Shown here: positions 33,111-45,060 of the stretch, piece by piece
How positions within the stretch are numbered: the first letter of the stretch is position 1
How the letters are laid out: every line of letters begins with the position of its first letter
Assembly: GCF_029227915.1 (NCBI RefSeq)
Contig: NC_079879.1
Coordinates: 14,138,001-14,202,000 of the forward strand
Origin: Hydractinia symbiolongicarpus
Lineage: Eukaryota > Cnidaria > Hydrozoa > Anthoathecata > Hydractiniidae
Length of the DNA stretch: 64,000 bases
Direction of reading: 5' to 3'
Notes under the pieces: generated by a model
The model's input: only the letters and a program-made list of their open reading frames with translations
The model's database searches: none
What the model was told of the DNA's origin: nothing
Program-made: the position numbers and the translations under genes

Positions 33111-33695
33111 TGCACCTTTAAGCACCTAAATAAAAAAAGAACACAGAATATTAGGCTACCATAAGTGCTAAATGTTTTAATAGCACAATATATACCACAT
33201 GTTACAAAGAAAGAAGTTTTTGCCATAAAAAAGTGCCACAGTTAGGAGTTACATTACCACAAAAATTTCTTCCCTCGAATATCTAATTTAACAACTATTA
33301 CTATATTTTCCCTTCTGAAAATCTAAAATTATTGGAAAACCCCAAACTGTCTTATGTTCTGAATCATATACTACATTAAACAAGGTTTCCCCTTTACACC
33401 AACACGCATAACATGCCTGTAAAAATTCATTTGAGCCAGCAAAACTTCTATATCCATGATGTTTTTTTTTTCAGTTCATCAACAGATATCCCAATATATA
33501 TTTTATAAGCATATTATTTTTAAAATACCATTCCTAGGGGCTGTTTATATTAAGGCGGGCTGGCTCGGCAAACGGGCTGGCTCGCTTGCCGGGCCGATTT
33601 TGTGTTTATATGGTTCCCATACCGGTAAGCGGGCTGGCTCGTCAAGTTTCTGTCTATTCAAAAACGAAAGTATTTTTGGCGGCAAATTATAAACA

Positions 33696-34795
33696 AACAT
33701 GTCAGGTCGAGATTTCTCAAAAAATATTTTACCTATGTTGATTGATTGCATGTTTATCAAATATAGTTTTGATGATATTCCAACTTCAAGGGTTGATAGT
33801 AGTATCAGAAATTATCAAAAGGCAGCAGAGGCAGGCTATTTGTGCCACGATGATACGAAAATGGTGTTATGCTCGACAAAAAATTAAACGTCTTCAGAAG
33901 AGACGTTGATGCAGTCAAAAACGCAGTAGCTGGTTCAAGCCTGGTCGCACTGAATTGTGGTGGCAAAATATATTTCTTGGTGTACCACCTGAGGAATTTT
34001 GGCCAAAAAATTTCCGCCTATCTTGAAATGATTTCAACAAACTTTTAGCAGAAGTAGATTGCTTCATATCTCCAGATCCTCTATCACCTAATTACAGAGC
34101 TGTCACCAGTGAGAAAAAATTGGCTATAACTCTATATTATTTGAAGGACACTGCATCACTGAAAATCTCACAATTTCAAACAAAATTTTGAATGTCACAA
34201 GCTTTTGGAGCAATTGATGGAACGCATGTTCCAAATCAGTGCAAAACTCCCAGGATTATTTCAGCTACAAGCTGTACTATTCACTGAATGTTCAAGCTGT
34301 TTTGACTACCAAGGTTACTTTATGGATGTAGAATGCATGTGGCCAGGCAGTGTTCATGATGCAAAAGTATTTGCCAACTCAAGCGTAAATCACAAGTTGA
34401 GGAATAATTCGATACCTACAGTTTATCAATACAAGGCGTCAAAATACCTAATTACCTCATAGGCGATCCTGCGTACCCACTAACCCCCTTTTGTTTTCAA
34501 CAGCATGCTTCGTTCTGCAAGAAATCCAGTTGAATGCGCCTTTGGACGACTTAAAGCAAAGTGGGGGATATTGACGAGAAAAGTAGATTTAAAACTTGAA
34601 GTAGTTCCTTCGGTTATATATTCATGTTTCGTCTTACAAAATTTCTGTGAAAAAAAAACAAATCCAGTATAGATAGAGATTGTGTGCGAATTCAAATGGA
34701 AGCCATAACAGCAAATGAGCTTAAGTTCAAAAATGTACCTGATCCTGTGTATTCAATCAATTATGGTTTGTTTATGTTCATCATTTGAGTATACG
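33696..34795 (+). pseudogene. HARBI1-like transposase, heavily frameshifted
   Basis: Recognisable blocks in order: a N-terminal frame from ATG 33699, WWQNIFLGVPPEEFWPKNFR (about 33958-34020), ISPDPLSPNYRAVTSEKKLA, ITLYYLKDTASL, FGAIDGTHVP with the first Asp (about 34203-34235), DYQGYFMDVECMWPGSVHDA (34300-34365), LIGDPAYPL with the second Asp (about 34450-34480), and the block around 34510-34560 with NPVECAFGRLKAKWGIL, which contains the Glu. The triad is visible, but at least four frameshifts separate the blocks. The copy is therefore dead. It belongs to a different Harbinger lineage from the 24.4-25.5 kb copy. Confidence 0.75.
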
Positions 34796-35628
34796 AGTTA
34801 GGCACTGGAAGTGATCTTTAATTTTGATAAAATAAATTTTGATGATTAACATGATGACTGTAAGTTTTCTGCATCATCGCTTGAGACATCATCTCAAATT
34901 GAGAGGGATATACCACTGCCGATGTCTTTCATTGACTGACTGATTTATCGGATACTTTCAGAGAAGCTAGATGTCAACCCTCGCATAGCATCGCTCAAGT
35001 CCTTTCTGAATTTAGAATTGTCTTTTGCTTCCCGTATCAAAACCTGCTCTCTTCGGGCCGTTTACGTTTGTTATCGATTAAATCAGGAACAGCATTTTTT
35101 CTTTTCCCATCTGTGGTTTGACAGTTTTCGTGAATAGTTTCTTCATCATTATTGGGACTTTCATTACAAGTGTAACAGCATTTCATTGTCAGAAAAATAA
35201 CTATCTGTTGTATCAAACGAGAAATGTATTACGCTATTTCGGACGCCATTTTATATCTCTCCATGATGTATATGTGAGATATATTAGTTGTAAAACCTTG
35301 TTCCTCTTTCTTGTAGCTGGATACCATTTTGTTTTGGGTTAAGTCTACATCAGTTGAGTCTGGTACCCAGCTTTCCCCAGTTCCTATCAAGTGCATTTTA
35401 GTATACTGTGCCTAATTGAGCTCACATCAGGGAGGCTAGGCCCAAGTAAGGAAACCTATAAGTAGAGGCACAGTAGGGAGTGCAGGCTGGTTGGTTGTAA
35501 CAAAGAAATGTGTGCTAAGAAAGTATAGATGACAAGAAAGTAGTCTTTTATATGGACACACCCTCTAACATATACAACTCTAATATTACGGCAGACGACA
35601 CACACATAAATGGTAGACCAGCTATACT

Positions 35629-36000
35629 CTATACACTATAATTCTCTGAAATTTCATAGCCAGGTGTTGTTGTCGACAACAAACTATCAGCATCAATTCC
35701 AAAGGAGAGTTTTTCCGTGTTTGCTGATCCAACCCATATCATGATTAACTTATCGTAATGCTCGTATACAATTTTTCCAGATCCACTTCTACTTCCTGAT
35801 ATTACAGCTTTGAAAAAATTTTGTCGTATTTCTTTCACTTCCAAAATTCTTTTTGTTCCCCTTGTTATAAGATCTTTACTCTTTCGCACTGCTTTAGCAT
35901 CCTTCTGCTCTGTTTTCGAGAATGCATTAAAGTTTTCTGGCAATTTTTCAGGAGCAATAGCACCAAATATAGAGTGATCTCTAGCTTCATAAATTCCGGT
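35629..36000 (-). CDS. Harbinger partner protein, C-terminal part
   Basis: The frame reads KLPENFNAFSKTEQKDAKAV, then KRILEVKEIRQNFFKAVISG, SRSGSGKIVYEHYDKLIMIW and GSANTEKLSFGID. The pattern 'SGSGK.V..YD.L..IW.GS..T..L.FG' is usual for the second protein of animal Harbinger elements that carry a Myb/SANT-like domain. Upstream of ATG 35943 the frame is open (ARDHSIFGAIAPE), so the real start lies further right. No stops are seen in this part. Confidence 0.55.
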   Translation of the reverse strand, partial: TGIYEARDHSIFGAIAPEKLPENFNAFSKTEQKDAKAVRKSKDLITRGTKRILEVKEIRQNFFKAVISGSRSGSGKIVYEHYDKLIMIWVGSANTEKLSFGIDADSLLSTTTPGYEISENYSV

Positions 36001-36476
36001 ATTCCATCATTTCTGACCTATTTATATAATATTCATTAAAATCTTCCACACGCTTGAAACAGGATTAAAAGTTAATCTTAGATCATTCTCAATTATAATT
36101 TCAGTGAAACCTCGTGTTTCAGAGCATGTTTCATGGTTTTGATGTCTTTTATTACAAATACACTATGATACAAAAACAATTATGTCCATTGATATGTAGT
36201 AATAGTGATAATTATTTGCTTCTCTAAGGTTACATAAACTTTTTCCGTACTTTGCCACCGGTTTTTTCTGTTTACATGGACAAATATCCATCCCGTTTGA
36301 CCGGGATCCCGGCTCACTTGCCCGGGATCTCGGTTGACCGAGTTTCCCGTTGTAACCGGGGCGAGATGAATATGCACCATATAAACACGATTTCAGTTTT
36401 CAGCATTCTTTCCCAAATATCCGGTCATGCGGGATATCTCGGTGGACCGAGTTTCCCGGTCTCATATAAAAAGGCC

Positions 36477-37064
36477 CTAAACACTGGAATATTTACAAAA
36501 ATAACATTATATAATCATTATCTCTTAAATTATTATCTAAATCTTGCATTTTGAAACAGTATAAGCTAGCTATAAAGTAACCTACTCTGACTATTAGCTA
36601 ACTTTAGGCCTGGAAAGTTGTAATAGAATTTTTTTTCTGAGACGTTTTTGTAAAAAAATTATGGTAAACCGTAAACAGTTTGCAAGAACTGTGGGTAACA
36701 AATTCCTCCTGTCTCTGGAATCAACAAATTTCCTGGCCTGATACTTTAACAGCGTTTAAAAACCATAGCACACTAGCAGTAAGCAAAATATACCGTTATT
36801 TATTAACCGTATGGAAGTGGTATGGAATTAATAAACACAGCACTCCATTTCCTTGCCCACTACTTCGGCTTATATATAGCTAGCTAGCTAGCTATGGTGC
36901 TTTAGTTTAGTAGCTGTGTCTAATGTTAACTGGAACATCCAGCTCATAGCCATGATTAATAGCCATCATTCCAAGACTATAAATTATATAACAAAATAAA
37001 ACAAATAAAAATTGAAATTCGTTGTTGCACTGCAACCAAGTCACATAGAACTTTAAGATGGGTT
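36477..37064. other. Spacer with TAGC repeats
   Basis: A TAGCTAGCTAGC run lies at about 36877-36893. No coding frame or terminal repeat is supported. Confidence 0.4.
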
Positions 37065-37142
37065 TTTTTCGGCTACATCAAAGGACAATGAATAGATCCA
37101 CTTTGCCTGTTACAGACACACGGACACAGTTTTCGTATTATT
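37065..37142 (-). mobile_element. Helitron 5' end fragment (- strand)
   Basis: GGCTACATCAAAGGACAATG, then TCCACTTTGCCTGTTACAGA and TTTTCGTATTATTAG match the 5' end of the Helitron family in reverse orientation. The fragment is about 80 bp. Confidence 0.6.
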
Positions 37143-40100
37143 AGCAGTAGCAGCGTCACGAGTGTGAAAAGACCATTAACCTGGGATTAGAAATATTCTT
37201 TTTATTCCTAACAGCATCGTCATTCTTGATGGTTTCGTTTGCGGACATTGGTCACACGCACCTATACTAAGTTTCTGAGTCGTAAGGCTTATATCTAAAG
37301 TGATTTAATTCTGTGTAGTCAGATTTTATTATACACAATATCCCATGATTGTCATGATAGCCAACGGTTGAGGTTAATTCAATTTGAATACAAAAAATTA
37401 GAATGCGTTAAAAATATCCTGGGTGCCCTAAAAGAAATCAAAAAACTTTTATGTGGCTACCCGGTTTAAAAAATTAAAAACGGCCACCAAAGTTTCCCCG
37501 AAGGAGTGTTCTCTTTTTTAAAAAACGTAGTTTTAAGTGTAAACCAGGCTAAAATCATGTATGCTTACACTCTAAAATAGCTTGGACTCACGTTGTGTAC
37601 TTTTACTTTAAGGTCCGGGGTAGGACTCCCTTGCCGAGTTATCAAAAATTATAATAACAATATCGTGGTTGACAACAGAATCTCTGGAGGAGAATGATAA
37701 TAAACGTAATTAGCTAAAAGGACCCCAGGTGGAGAGATAATATCATAACAAAGTCGTGCACGTTAAGTTTTTTGAATGTTGTAATTGAGAAAAGTAATTT
37801 TGAATATTTTTTATCAATAACCTTAATTGAGAAAAAAAAATCACATTGTTAATATTTTTAAGCGTTGTGTCGTGTCGATCTTTTGACTTCTTTCTTTCAC
37901 AAGGTATGTAAACATTTTTTAATATTTAGATTAGGAAAACCCGAGGCATATGAATTTGTTTGTGTTTTGATTACTTGCACACTTGGTAGGGAAAACAAAA
38001 GCATACTAAGAAGTTTCTGCAGAAATAATGTAATGTTGTAAAAAGGATGGTAAAACAGTTTTTGTGTATATGTTACCCCTCACGTTTTTTATAAGAAACC
38101 TCACAAGGGTCAGAATCCAAAACTTTCCTAAACTTTTACCATAATTTTATTTAATTCTTAATCAGAATAGTGATATAATTTGACATTTTTCCAGTCTTGT
38201 AAAAAAGTGAAGCACTTTTCCTTGTCTTCTCTTTACATTTCTTATACCAAAATAGATAATTCTTTTAAGTAAATGTAATAGTTACATGTCTTATACACTG
38301 TTTTCTTATAAAAAAACACATGCAAGCTAATACTGCACCAGTATTAGCCATTCCTCCAGAAAAGGCAATAGGCTTTTATCTGAATTTTTGTCCATTTTGA
38401 AACTTTCAATTTGAAAACCCTTCCGTATAAAGGCCTATATTTTTTCACTATAAACAGCAGCTCGTGCATCTATTAATATTTTTTGTCCTACACTTGTTAC
38501 TCGACGGTAAGTTAAGTTGCTTCTGCTTAGCTTCTAAATTGAAAAAGGATCCCGGATAAAAGCCTACGGGGCCTAAACCCGGGTATAAACCCATAGACTT
38601 TTAAACAGGGTGGGCTTATATTTTCGCGTCAACCTCGTTTCCTGGGCATTTTTCTTTTATAAATGTGATGGCGACGATAAAGTTGTTTACCGTCCCTAAC
38701 AAGTGCTCACGGGCCACGACACCTTGGGGATTTGGGGGACTCGCGTCAATGATAAATCTTTTAGCATGATTTTTATTAACAAAAAAAGGGTCAAAGTTCT
38801 GGGGTTTTACTTGTGCATGAAGACTCACATGCCATAAATTTTTGCATTAGCCGCAAAACTTTTGATGCTTCCTGTTGCTTCTTGTTTAACTTTTCTTAGG
38901 ACATTTCCTGAAAATACATCTGCTAATAAAAAAAGAAAACATTCCAAATAAATAAACAAAAAAAATATTTTTTTATTTTATTTTAATATACAACTTAGGA
39001 GTTGAAACTGTCGTAATCAAGCGAATTCACGTAATTCTGCACATGTAAGCAATTCTAGGTTTTGTAATTTGACCATAAATACCAATACTTTATACTTGTA
39101 TAAAAAACTTTGGATCTTTAAATACTCACGTGTTTATTTTGCATAATCTGCATAATCATGATTTCGGACACTGCGATTATGCTTAACTATATTTTAGTTC
39201 TGTGTAATACTTTTAAATTCCTAATCGTTTGCGTAAATACCTGAGTCAGTTAGATTACTTGTGGATTAGTTAGTTATGTTTTAAAATAAGCGAGACAAAC
39301 TACAAAAAAGAAGTAACGAACTATCGTTTCCTCACCTCTATAAAAATATGACTGTTTTTAAAGAGATTTTGATTAACATTTTAGTATGTTTTGGGTAAGC
39401 AAGTCCGAAATGTTTTTTAATTGTCTTTTGTACCAACACAACGCAATCAAGGCGTAATTATGTTTTAATGTTTTTTACTTTTCTGTAATCTTTCTTGTAT
39501 TGAATCAGCCACTGCGTCCGTCATTGATATTATTCTTTGAGGAAAATAAGCGGTCGAAATTATTATTTATTTTCTAACGGCTTAAGTTATGCGAAAAGAT
39601 CCAATGTACATTGGAGAAATCAAATCGAATGTTACGCGTCGGAGGTTATTTCAAAAGCTAGCCATTTGCGAACATTTCCCATATTGTAAAAAATCCTTTC
39701 AACGACGACTTTGTGGCAGCAAGCTAAAAAATACGCGTTGTCTTTGTGTAAATTGTAGCGCCACAGCTTTATGTTGGACCCACCCTAACATCTAGTACAG
39801 TATATTCCCCTTTGGTCTTACTCTGGGTAACTCGGACATTCGCTTGGTCATACGGATTTCTTTTTCCCCTTGGATTTAATGACCCTAACGAAGCCAAAAT
39901 ACTCGACTTAAGTAGTACCCGGGATAGCTCGATTGATGTTGAGTGTGGTGTTAGTTTTACATCTAATATTGTCTACTTTATCATGCTTCGTTATGTCGAT
40001 TCCTTATGAATCAATGAAACATAAAAAATAAATGTAGTTTGCGAAAAAAAAAATATGTAACTACTTGTTTTGTTGCTGAAGGCATATGTACTGCAAATTT

Positions 40101-41450
40101 ACTTATTCAGGTTACAAAAATATGCCGACTTTAAAGATTTGTAATTTGCTGTTTTTAATAACACCTAATTATTTCTTATAGTACATAAGAAAAGCGAGTA
40201 CAAGTCTTTTATTGTCTTACATGGATAAAGAATGACTGCGCAAGACTTTTGTTGAAATCAGTTTTCATTTCTGTATTTGTTTATTTGTTTATTCATTTAT
40301 TCCTATTTTTTTTATTTTGTTTGTTTGATGTTTTAGCATTGTGTAGCTTGTTGTATTATACTGTTTTTCTTTGTGTTTCTGTCTATTTAGTGTATTTAAC
40401 CTCTATATCGCAACTTGACTGTTTAAAATGATAAGTCGTTAACCGGTGGAAAACTAATTCCCGAGTTTTGTTTTCTTGTCACACTGGTTCAACCCACTCG
40501 GTTCCGATTTAAAAGAGAAAATCCCCTTTTTCAAAACAAATCTTTAGATTTTCTTATCTAGACAAATTCTCTTACTTTTTCCTCCAATAACAGTATATTT
40601 TATACTCACATTTTTGAAGCTATAATAGCCCTTTTTTTAGATTTTTTTAAACTTTTTTATGTTTTTTTTGTCTAAGAATTTCGAGAATGAATTTCACTCG
40701 TAAAGGCGAACTCATTCAACATATGACGATTTTCAAAGTTAAACGAAATGTCGGATTCGAACCGAGAATCAACGAAATGCAGTTAGCGCTGCCGCTTAAT
40801 TCAAATCCGGTATTCGAAATATCCTGTTTTCGTACTATTTTTGTGCTTTCCTTGAACTCTGCTTTATTTTTTCTTAAAAGCTAGGTTAACTGGAATACAA
40901 TATTATTTCAAAAATACCTTTTTTATATTCGCTAAAAAAATTTCTACGAAAAACTTAAATGTATTAAACATTTTTGATGTCCCGTGAGTTAGCTTTTAAT
41001 CATCTGAATCCGTTATAAACTCTGAGAATTCAGCCACTGCAACAAGTTTATTCCTAATGTTCAATTTACAAATAAAAGACTTAAGGAAGACTTCTATTAA
41101 CCCCTTCTCGTTAACCGCTTCCCATTTCAATGACAAACACCTCCTTCTAATGGACACCTATTCGCTATCCTGATTAACCTAAAAATAACCACCTCATCAT
41201 AAATTTTGCTTTGACGAAGATGAATAGGAAATATTTACTCGGTTTTGGTTTGGTGTGGTTCTAGCAGATGGTAATATCTAAAAAATTCACGTAGCAGTGA
41301 TTCATTTAAATTTGTCTTAGCGAAATTGCCAAATAACCTTTTGCCTAATGCCTGCATATACAGGGAGAGACTTAAAAGTTTGTCAAATTATTTTTTTAAG
41401 ACCCACTTTTTGTGCACTTTGACTTTTCTATATACTTCCTGTTCTCTTTA
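37143..41450. other. 4.3-kb gene-poor stretch
   Basis: I find no convincing gene. The region 39798-39960 has stacked motifs GTAACTCGGACATTCGC, GGTCATACGG and CTCGACTTAAGTAG of the kind seen at pogo/Tigger ends, starting CAGTATATTCC at about 39798; this is a weak call. The frames at 38616-38828 (-), 39589-39795 (+, Cys-rich), 40249-40431 (+, Phe/Leu-rich) and 40687-40884 (+) have no family match. Confidence 0.35.
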
Positions 41451-41451
41451 G

Positions 41452-42189
41452 ATGAGCAGTGAAGGTCAATCGCATCAAACTACCTTCTTCAAATGGACGT
41501 TGTCGAAGATGAAAACATACATTTTATTCGCTCTTATATTTTTCTCCGTCACTTTTATTTATTATCACTTTTCATTAAAGACGCATGCGCCATACGACGA
41601 TGCAGAAGTTATCCATAATTGTGACTATTATCAAAAAAGAATGTATGGTTTAGTCTTACTTACCCAGCTCGTACATGACGCCTTCGAAAAGCATGGGATA
41701 CCGCACTTTCTGCTCTATGGTTCCTTATGGGGTCCCTTACGTGGATTCAATGGTCCGTTGCCTTGGGATTATGACGTCGACTTTGCAACGATGTATGAAA
41801 TTAACATAGACGAAAAGGTGAAATCTGCCATGAAAGATTTACAAAAAGTAGGTGTTAAGTCCAGAGCTCGTCCTGTTTCTGGCTCATACGTATTCAAATT
41901 AGCCACCAATGAAGTTGGACCGCAATTAGACTTGTTTGTATTTACTAAAAGTTGGTTTGGGTTAGCAAGGCGCGTAGGCTTAGAGACTTATGTTTTTGCA
42001 TTACATTATTACTTACATCATTCTTTTCCTTACAAGTTTGCGCATGGCGAACTACCTAAAGTTTCTTTTGCCGGAAGAACTTTTCAACAACCAAAAGGAG
42101 GTATTGAAATTATGAAATATTTATATCGATATAACTGGAATGAAGTTCGAATGCCCAAACATTTTAATTGCACCATTAAATACGAATGA
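41452..42189 (+). CDS. LicD/FKRP-like nucleotidyltransferase-fold protein, type II membrane
   Basis: This 245-aa frame has a cytoplasmic N-terminus, one membrane anchor at residues 22-40 (TYILFALIFFSVTFIYYHF), then a luminal domain. The core LYGSLWGPLRGFNGP and WDYDVDF (about residues 89-111) is the LicD family signature: a Gly-Ser motif followed by a D-x-D metal site, as in fukutin-related protein and bacterial LicD. Family members transfer phospho-sugars or phosphocholine in the Golgi. The frame is intact, and an AATAAA lies just after the stop (about 42220). The ATG directly follows an acceptor-like TTCTCTTTAG, so an upstream exon is possible. It is shorter than vertebrate FKRP (about 495 aa) and closer to the small invertebrate paralogues. 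Substrate unknown. Confidence 0.8.
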   Translation: MSSEGQSHQTTFFKWTLSKMKTYILFALIFFSVTFIYYHFSLKTHAPYDDAEVIHNCDYYQKRMYGLVLLTQLVHDAFEKHGIPHFLLYGSLWGPLRGFNGPLPWDYDVDFATMYEINIDEKVKSAMKDLQKVGVKSRARPVSGSYVFKLATNEVGPQLDLFVFTKSWFGLARRVGLETYVFALHYYLHHSFPYKFAHGELPKVSFAGRTFQQPKGGIEIMKYLYRYNWNEVRMPKHFNCTIKYE

Positions 42190-43290
42190 AAGCGTTAACA
42201 GTTTCGACCAATAGAGACTAATAAAGAAGCTTTGTGATATATTGAGGTTCCTTAACAATATATTCTTTTTCTACTGCTATGGCTTCACTAAATATGTGAT
42301 TATAAGTATAATCTTACGGACACCATGCCCCATCCTCTTTTTTTTATGTTTTTTGATTTATATAGATTATTTTTTATATTTATATGAACTATATGTATTT
42401 TTAGATATGACCTTTCTAAGTTTGTTTGTTATTATTTATATCTTCAATTTGTGTGATTTAAAAAAAATATTTTTAATACATTTCATCTTTTGGTACTGGT
42501 ACTGAAGACGGTCTTACGAAGGTACGAGTTTAAAGCTTCTTCTTCGTTCCCAGAATCTCCTGACACGGGTCGGACACATTCAGTACAGGGTTTAAATTTA
42601 AGGAGTAGTTTCGAATAATGACCAATATCTAAGGTTTTGAGAGGTGTGTGACGTAATAAATGTGGCTTGCAGATGCCTATCTAAAATATAAATACTCACT
42701 GAAAACTTAGTAAGTATCATTACCATGAAACATAGCAAAAAAGAGTTACTAAAAAACCCGCCACACAGGGTTAAGATAAATTACAGTGAGCTTCCATTTT
42801 AGTACGAAAGCCGTGAAAGCAGAGCAATTAAGAAAGAGTATGTTATAATTGCAGCCATACTGTACACATTGTATCTTCGGGTTCTCTGCTTTTTTCGGCG
42901 CTATGCTATCTGGTTCGCGAAGCAATTATTAGAATGGTACCATATACTCTACCATGGCGTAACAAAATAAAAATTTGTTGCCTAAAATATTTTTCCTTCA
43001 GTTTCAATTTTGAGCTCGAACAATCCTTTCGAAAGTTTTTCTTATTTAGCCATTTTAGAAATACTGTTACCACGGCCCAGAAAGGCAAAGGTAAAATTTG
43101 ATTGTAAAACAAAAAAGCTGTTTGTACCAAGGCCACAGCATCAGTAATACGTTAGATATAATATATTGTAAAACTGATAAATGGTTAATTTTTAGGACAT
43201 GTGACGTCATTCTTGTTTCCAATGACGTTTTCAAAGTAATGTTTTACCTGGAAAAAGTTTTAGGCATCAAGACATGCTACAATTGTAAGT
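42190..43290. other. Spacer, low-complexity frames only
   Basis: The frame at 42242-42505 is Phe/Ile/Leu/Tyr low complexity and probably non-coding. Nothing else is recognised. Confidence 0.4.
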
Positions 43291-43299
43291 TTTATCCCT

Positions 43300-44330
43300 T
43301 AAGCGTAAGTTGTTCGGAGAAGGAAGCTGTAGTATGTTTATTGCTGGCATTGGTAACAGATGACGATGAGAAAAGGAAGCGAGGTCCTACCAGAAAGTGG
43401 ATTCAAAGAAGGGAAGTGGGAGGACTCTGTGCTAACCTCGTCCAGGAGCTAATGGCCGAGGATACTAGAACTTATAGAGAAATGATGAGGATGGATTACA
43501 ACTCATTCAAACATATTTTACAGTTGATCGAGCTTTATATCACACCGCCGAACTCTGGTGTTTCTGGACAGCGTGTTGTAACCGCTGCTGAAAGTTTAGT
43601 GGTGACGATTTGATTTCTCGCAACGGGTGAAGCTTTTAGCTCTTTAAATCTACAATTTCGTATATCAGAAAGAGCTATATGGTATGTTGTCGATTCAGTG
43701 TCAAAAGCAATTGTAACTTACATTGGTAAAGTATACATGAAACTACCCTCGTCTTCTCAGGAATGGTTACAGATATCCGAAATATTCCTATCGAGATGGA
43801 ATTTCCCAAATTGCCTAGGAGCAATCGATGGTAAACACATCCAAATAAGACTACCTCCTGATACCGGGTCTGAGTCTCTATAATCTGGTGGCTATTGCCG
43901 GGCCTGATTACGAATGCTTATATGCAGATATTGGCAGTAATGGTCGAATGAACGACTCGGGTGTTTGGAATGATTCTGATACGTAAAAAGATTAAAGGTG
44001 AAGATTTGGGAATTCCTGCTCCAAAACCACTGCCGTTTGGATGGATCAAAGTACTTTATGTATTCGTTGGGAACGATGAATTTACTCTAAAAACCTACAT
44101 GATGAAGCTATGCCCACTAAAAAATCTAACAGAGAAGAAACGCGTCTACAATTATCGTCACAGTCGTGCTCGTAGGATCTCGGAGAACCTATTTGGTATT
44201 TTAGCTAACAAATTGCGCATTTCTAAACAGCCTTTGAGTTTGTCTCCAGAAAAGTCAAGAACGATCACAACATGTGCCTGAGTCCTGCATAACCTTAAAC
44301 GAAGAAATAGTAAAAATGCATAAACTCCAC
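43300..44330 (+). pseudogene. HARBI1-like transposase, third lineage
   Basis: Blocks in order: RGPTRKWIQRREVGGLCANL and TYREMMRMDYNSFKHILQLI (43380-43530), VVTAAESLVVTI then a TGA and FLATGEAFSSLNLQFRIS, WLQISEIFLSRWNFPNCLGA then IDGKHIQIRLPP with the first Asp (43760-43860). After several shifts come FVGNDEFTLKTYMMKLCP and RRISENLFGILANKLRIS (44060-44225). The second Asp sits in GNDEF and the third acidic position precedes the SENLFG helix. Stops and shifts between 43880 and 44060 make it a pseudogene. It differs from both other HARBI1-like copies in the window. Confidence 0.75.
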
Positions 44331-44728
44331 CCGGGTTAATTGATTATATTGACAAAAATGTGGCGTACTGAACGAACAAATCCACTCGGGTTTTTTTCTA
44401 CTGAGTTCCCATCACAAGTTGGTAGGAAGGCGTCTAATAATACAAAAGCAAGTCAGAAACTTTTACTGAATACTTTATGAATAAGGGATGCGTGAAATGG
44501 CAATGGGAAAAAGCATGAAGAGACCACTTTGTTCACTTGATATATAGTTAAAATATTAGAAAGAATACAAGATCGTATAATAAAATTACTCTTACTGTAG
44601 TCTTGTAAAATTGCTGTATATGGTCCCCTTTGTACCTCAAAGGCGTTATGTAAAGACTGAACGGGTTGGGGATGAAACTGTTGACTGCTTACTCCAGAGA
44701 AACGTGCCAGTGCCAAATTCTTGCATCT

Positions 44729-45060
44729 TTATATCAAATATATATATATTTTTTCAGCGATGAGACGTTGCCTTTTGTTGAGGTCTTTTAGCTGGTCTGA
44801 AACGAATGCCTCTTCAATCAACGGGTGCTTTGGACTTTTCGGCTTATCCAAAACATCAATACACTTTGCAATTAGCTCTTGTTTTCGTTCGTTTGGATTC
44901 ACGCGCTCTTTCTTGATTTCACACATTCGTAGAAATGTGTGATTTGGTATGGGCTGCTGCGGTCTGTCAAGGTGGTAACGAAAAATAAACACATTGGTGA
45001 ATCTTTCACACGGAGTCAATTCATGTGGGAGATTACATGAAAAACTACCCGAGGCAGTGA
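44729..45060 (-). CDS. Probable partner protein of the 43.3-kb Harbinger locus (BESS-like end)
   Basis: The frame, open from about 45060, contains NPNERKQELIAKCIDVLDKP and ends LIEEAFVSDQLKDLNKRQRL then IAEKIYIYL. The last block resembles a BESS motif ('FV..QL..L....R..AE..I'), which closes many MADF-type proteins. It is convergent with the transposase, as in the other Harbinger loci. I see no MADF domain in this exon; it would be in an exon further right. Confidence 0.4.

Larger units (their letters stand above)
33538..36476. mobile_element. Harbinger element, about 2.9 kb, with GC-rich ends
   Basis: The left end GGGGCTGTTTATATTAAGGC and, read inward from the right, GGGCCTTTTTATATGAGACC are imperfect inverted repeats. 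Each is followed by CGGG and CTCGG repeats (GGGCTGGCTCG three times on the left; CCCGGGATC/GACCGAG on the right). Inside are a + strand nuclease pseudogene and a - strand partner protein, the usual convergent layout. The right flank is TAA; the left is CTA. Confidence 0.65.

Noticed and set aside
36877-36893. TAGC runs as CRISPR-like repeats
   Set aside because: They are short tetranucleotide simple repeats scattered through the window, with no spacers, in a eukaryotic genome.
39589-39795. Cys-rich 68-aa frame as a secreted peptide or toxin
   Set aside because: No signal peptide, no splice context, and it adjoins pogo-like terminal sequence, so it is probably non-coding.
42242-42505. 87-aa hydrophobic frame after the LicD gene
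   Set aside because: Low-complexity Phe/Ile/Leu/Tyr translation of AT-rich DNA just downstream of a polyadenylation signal.
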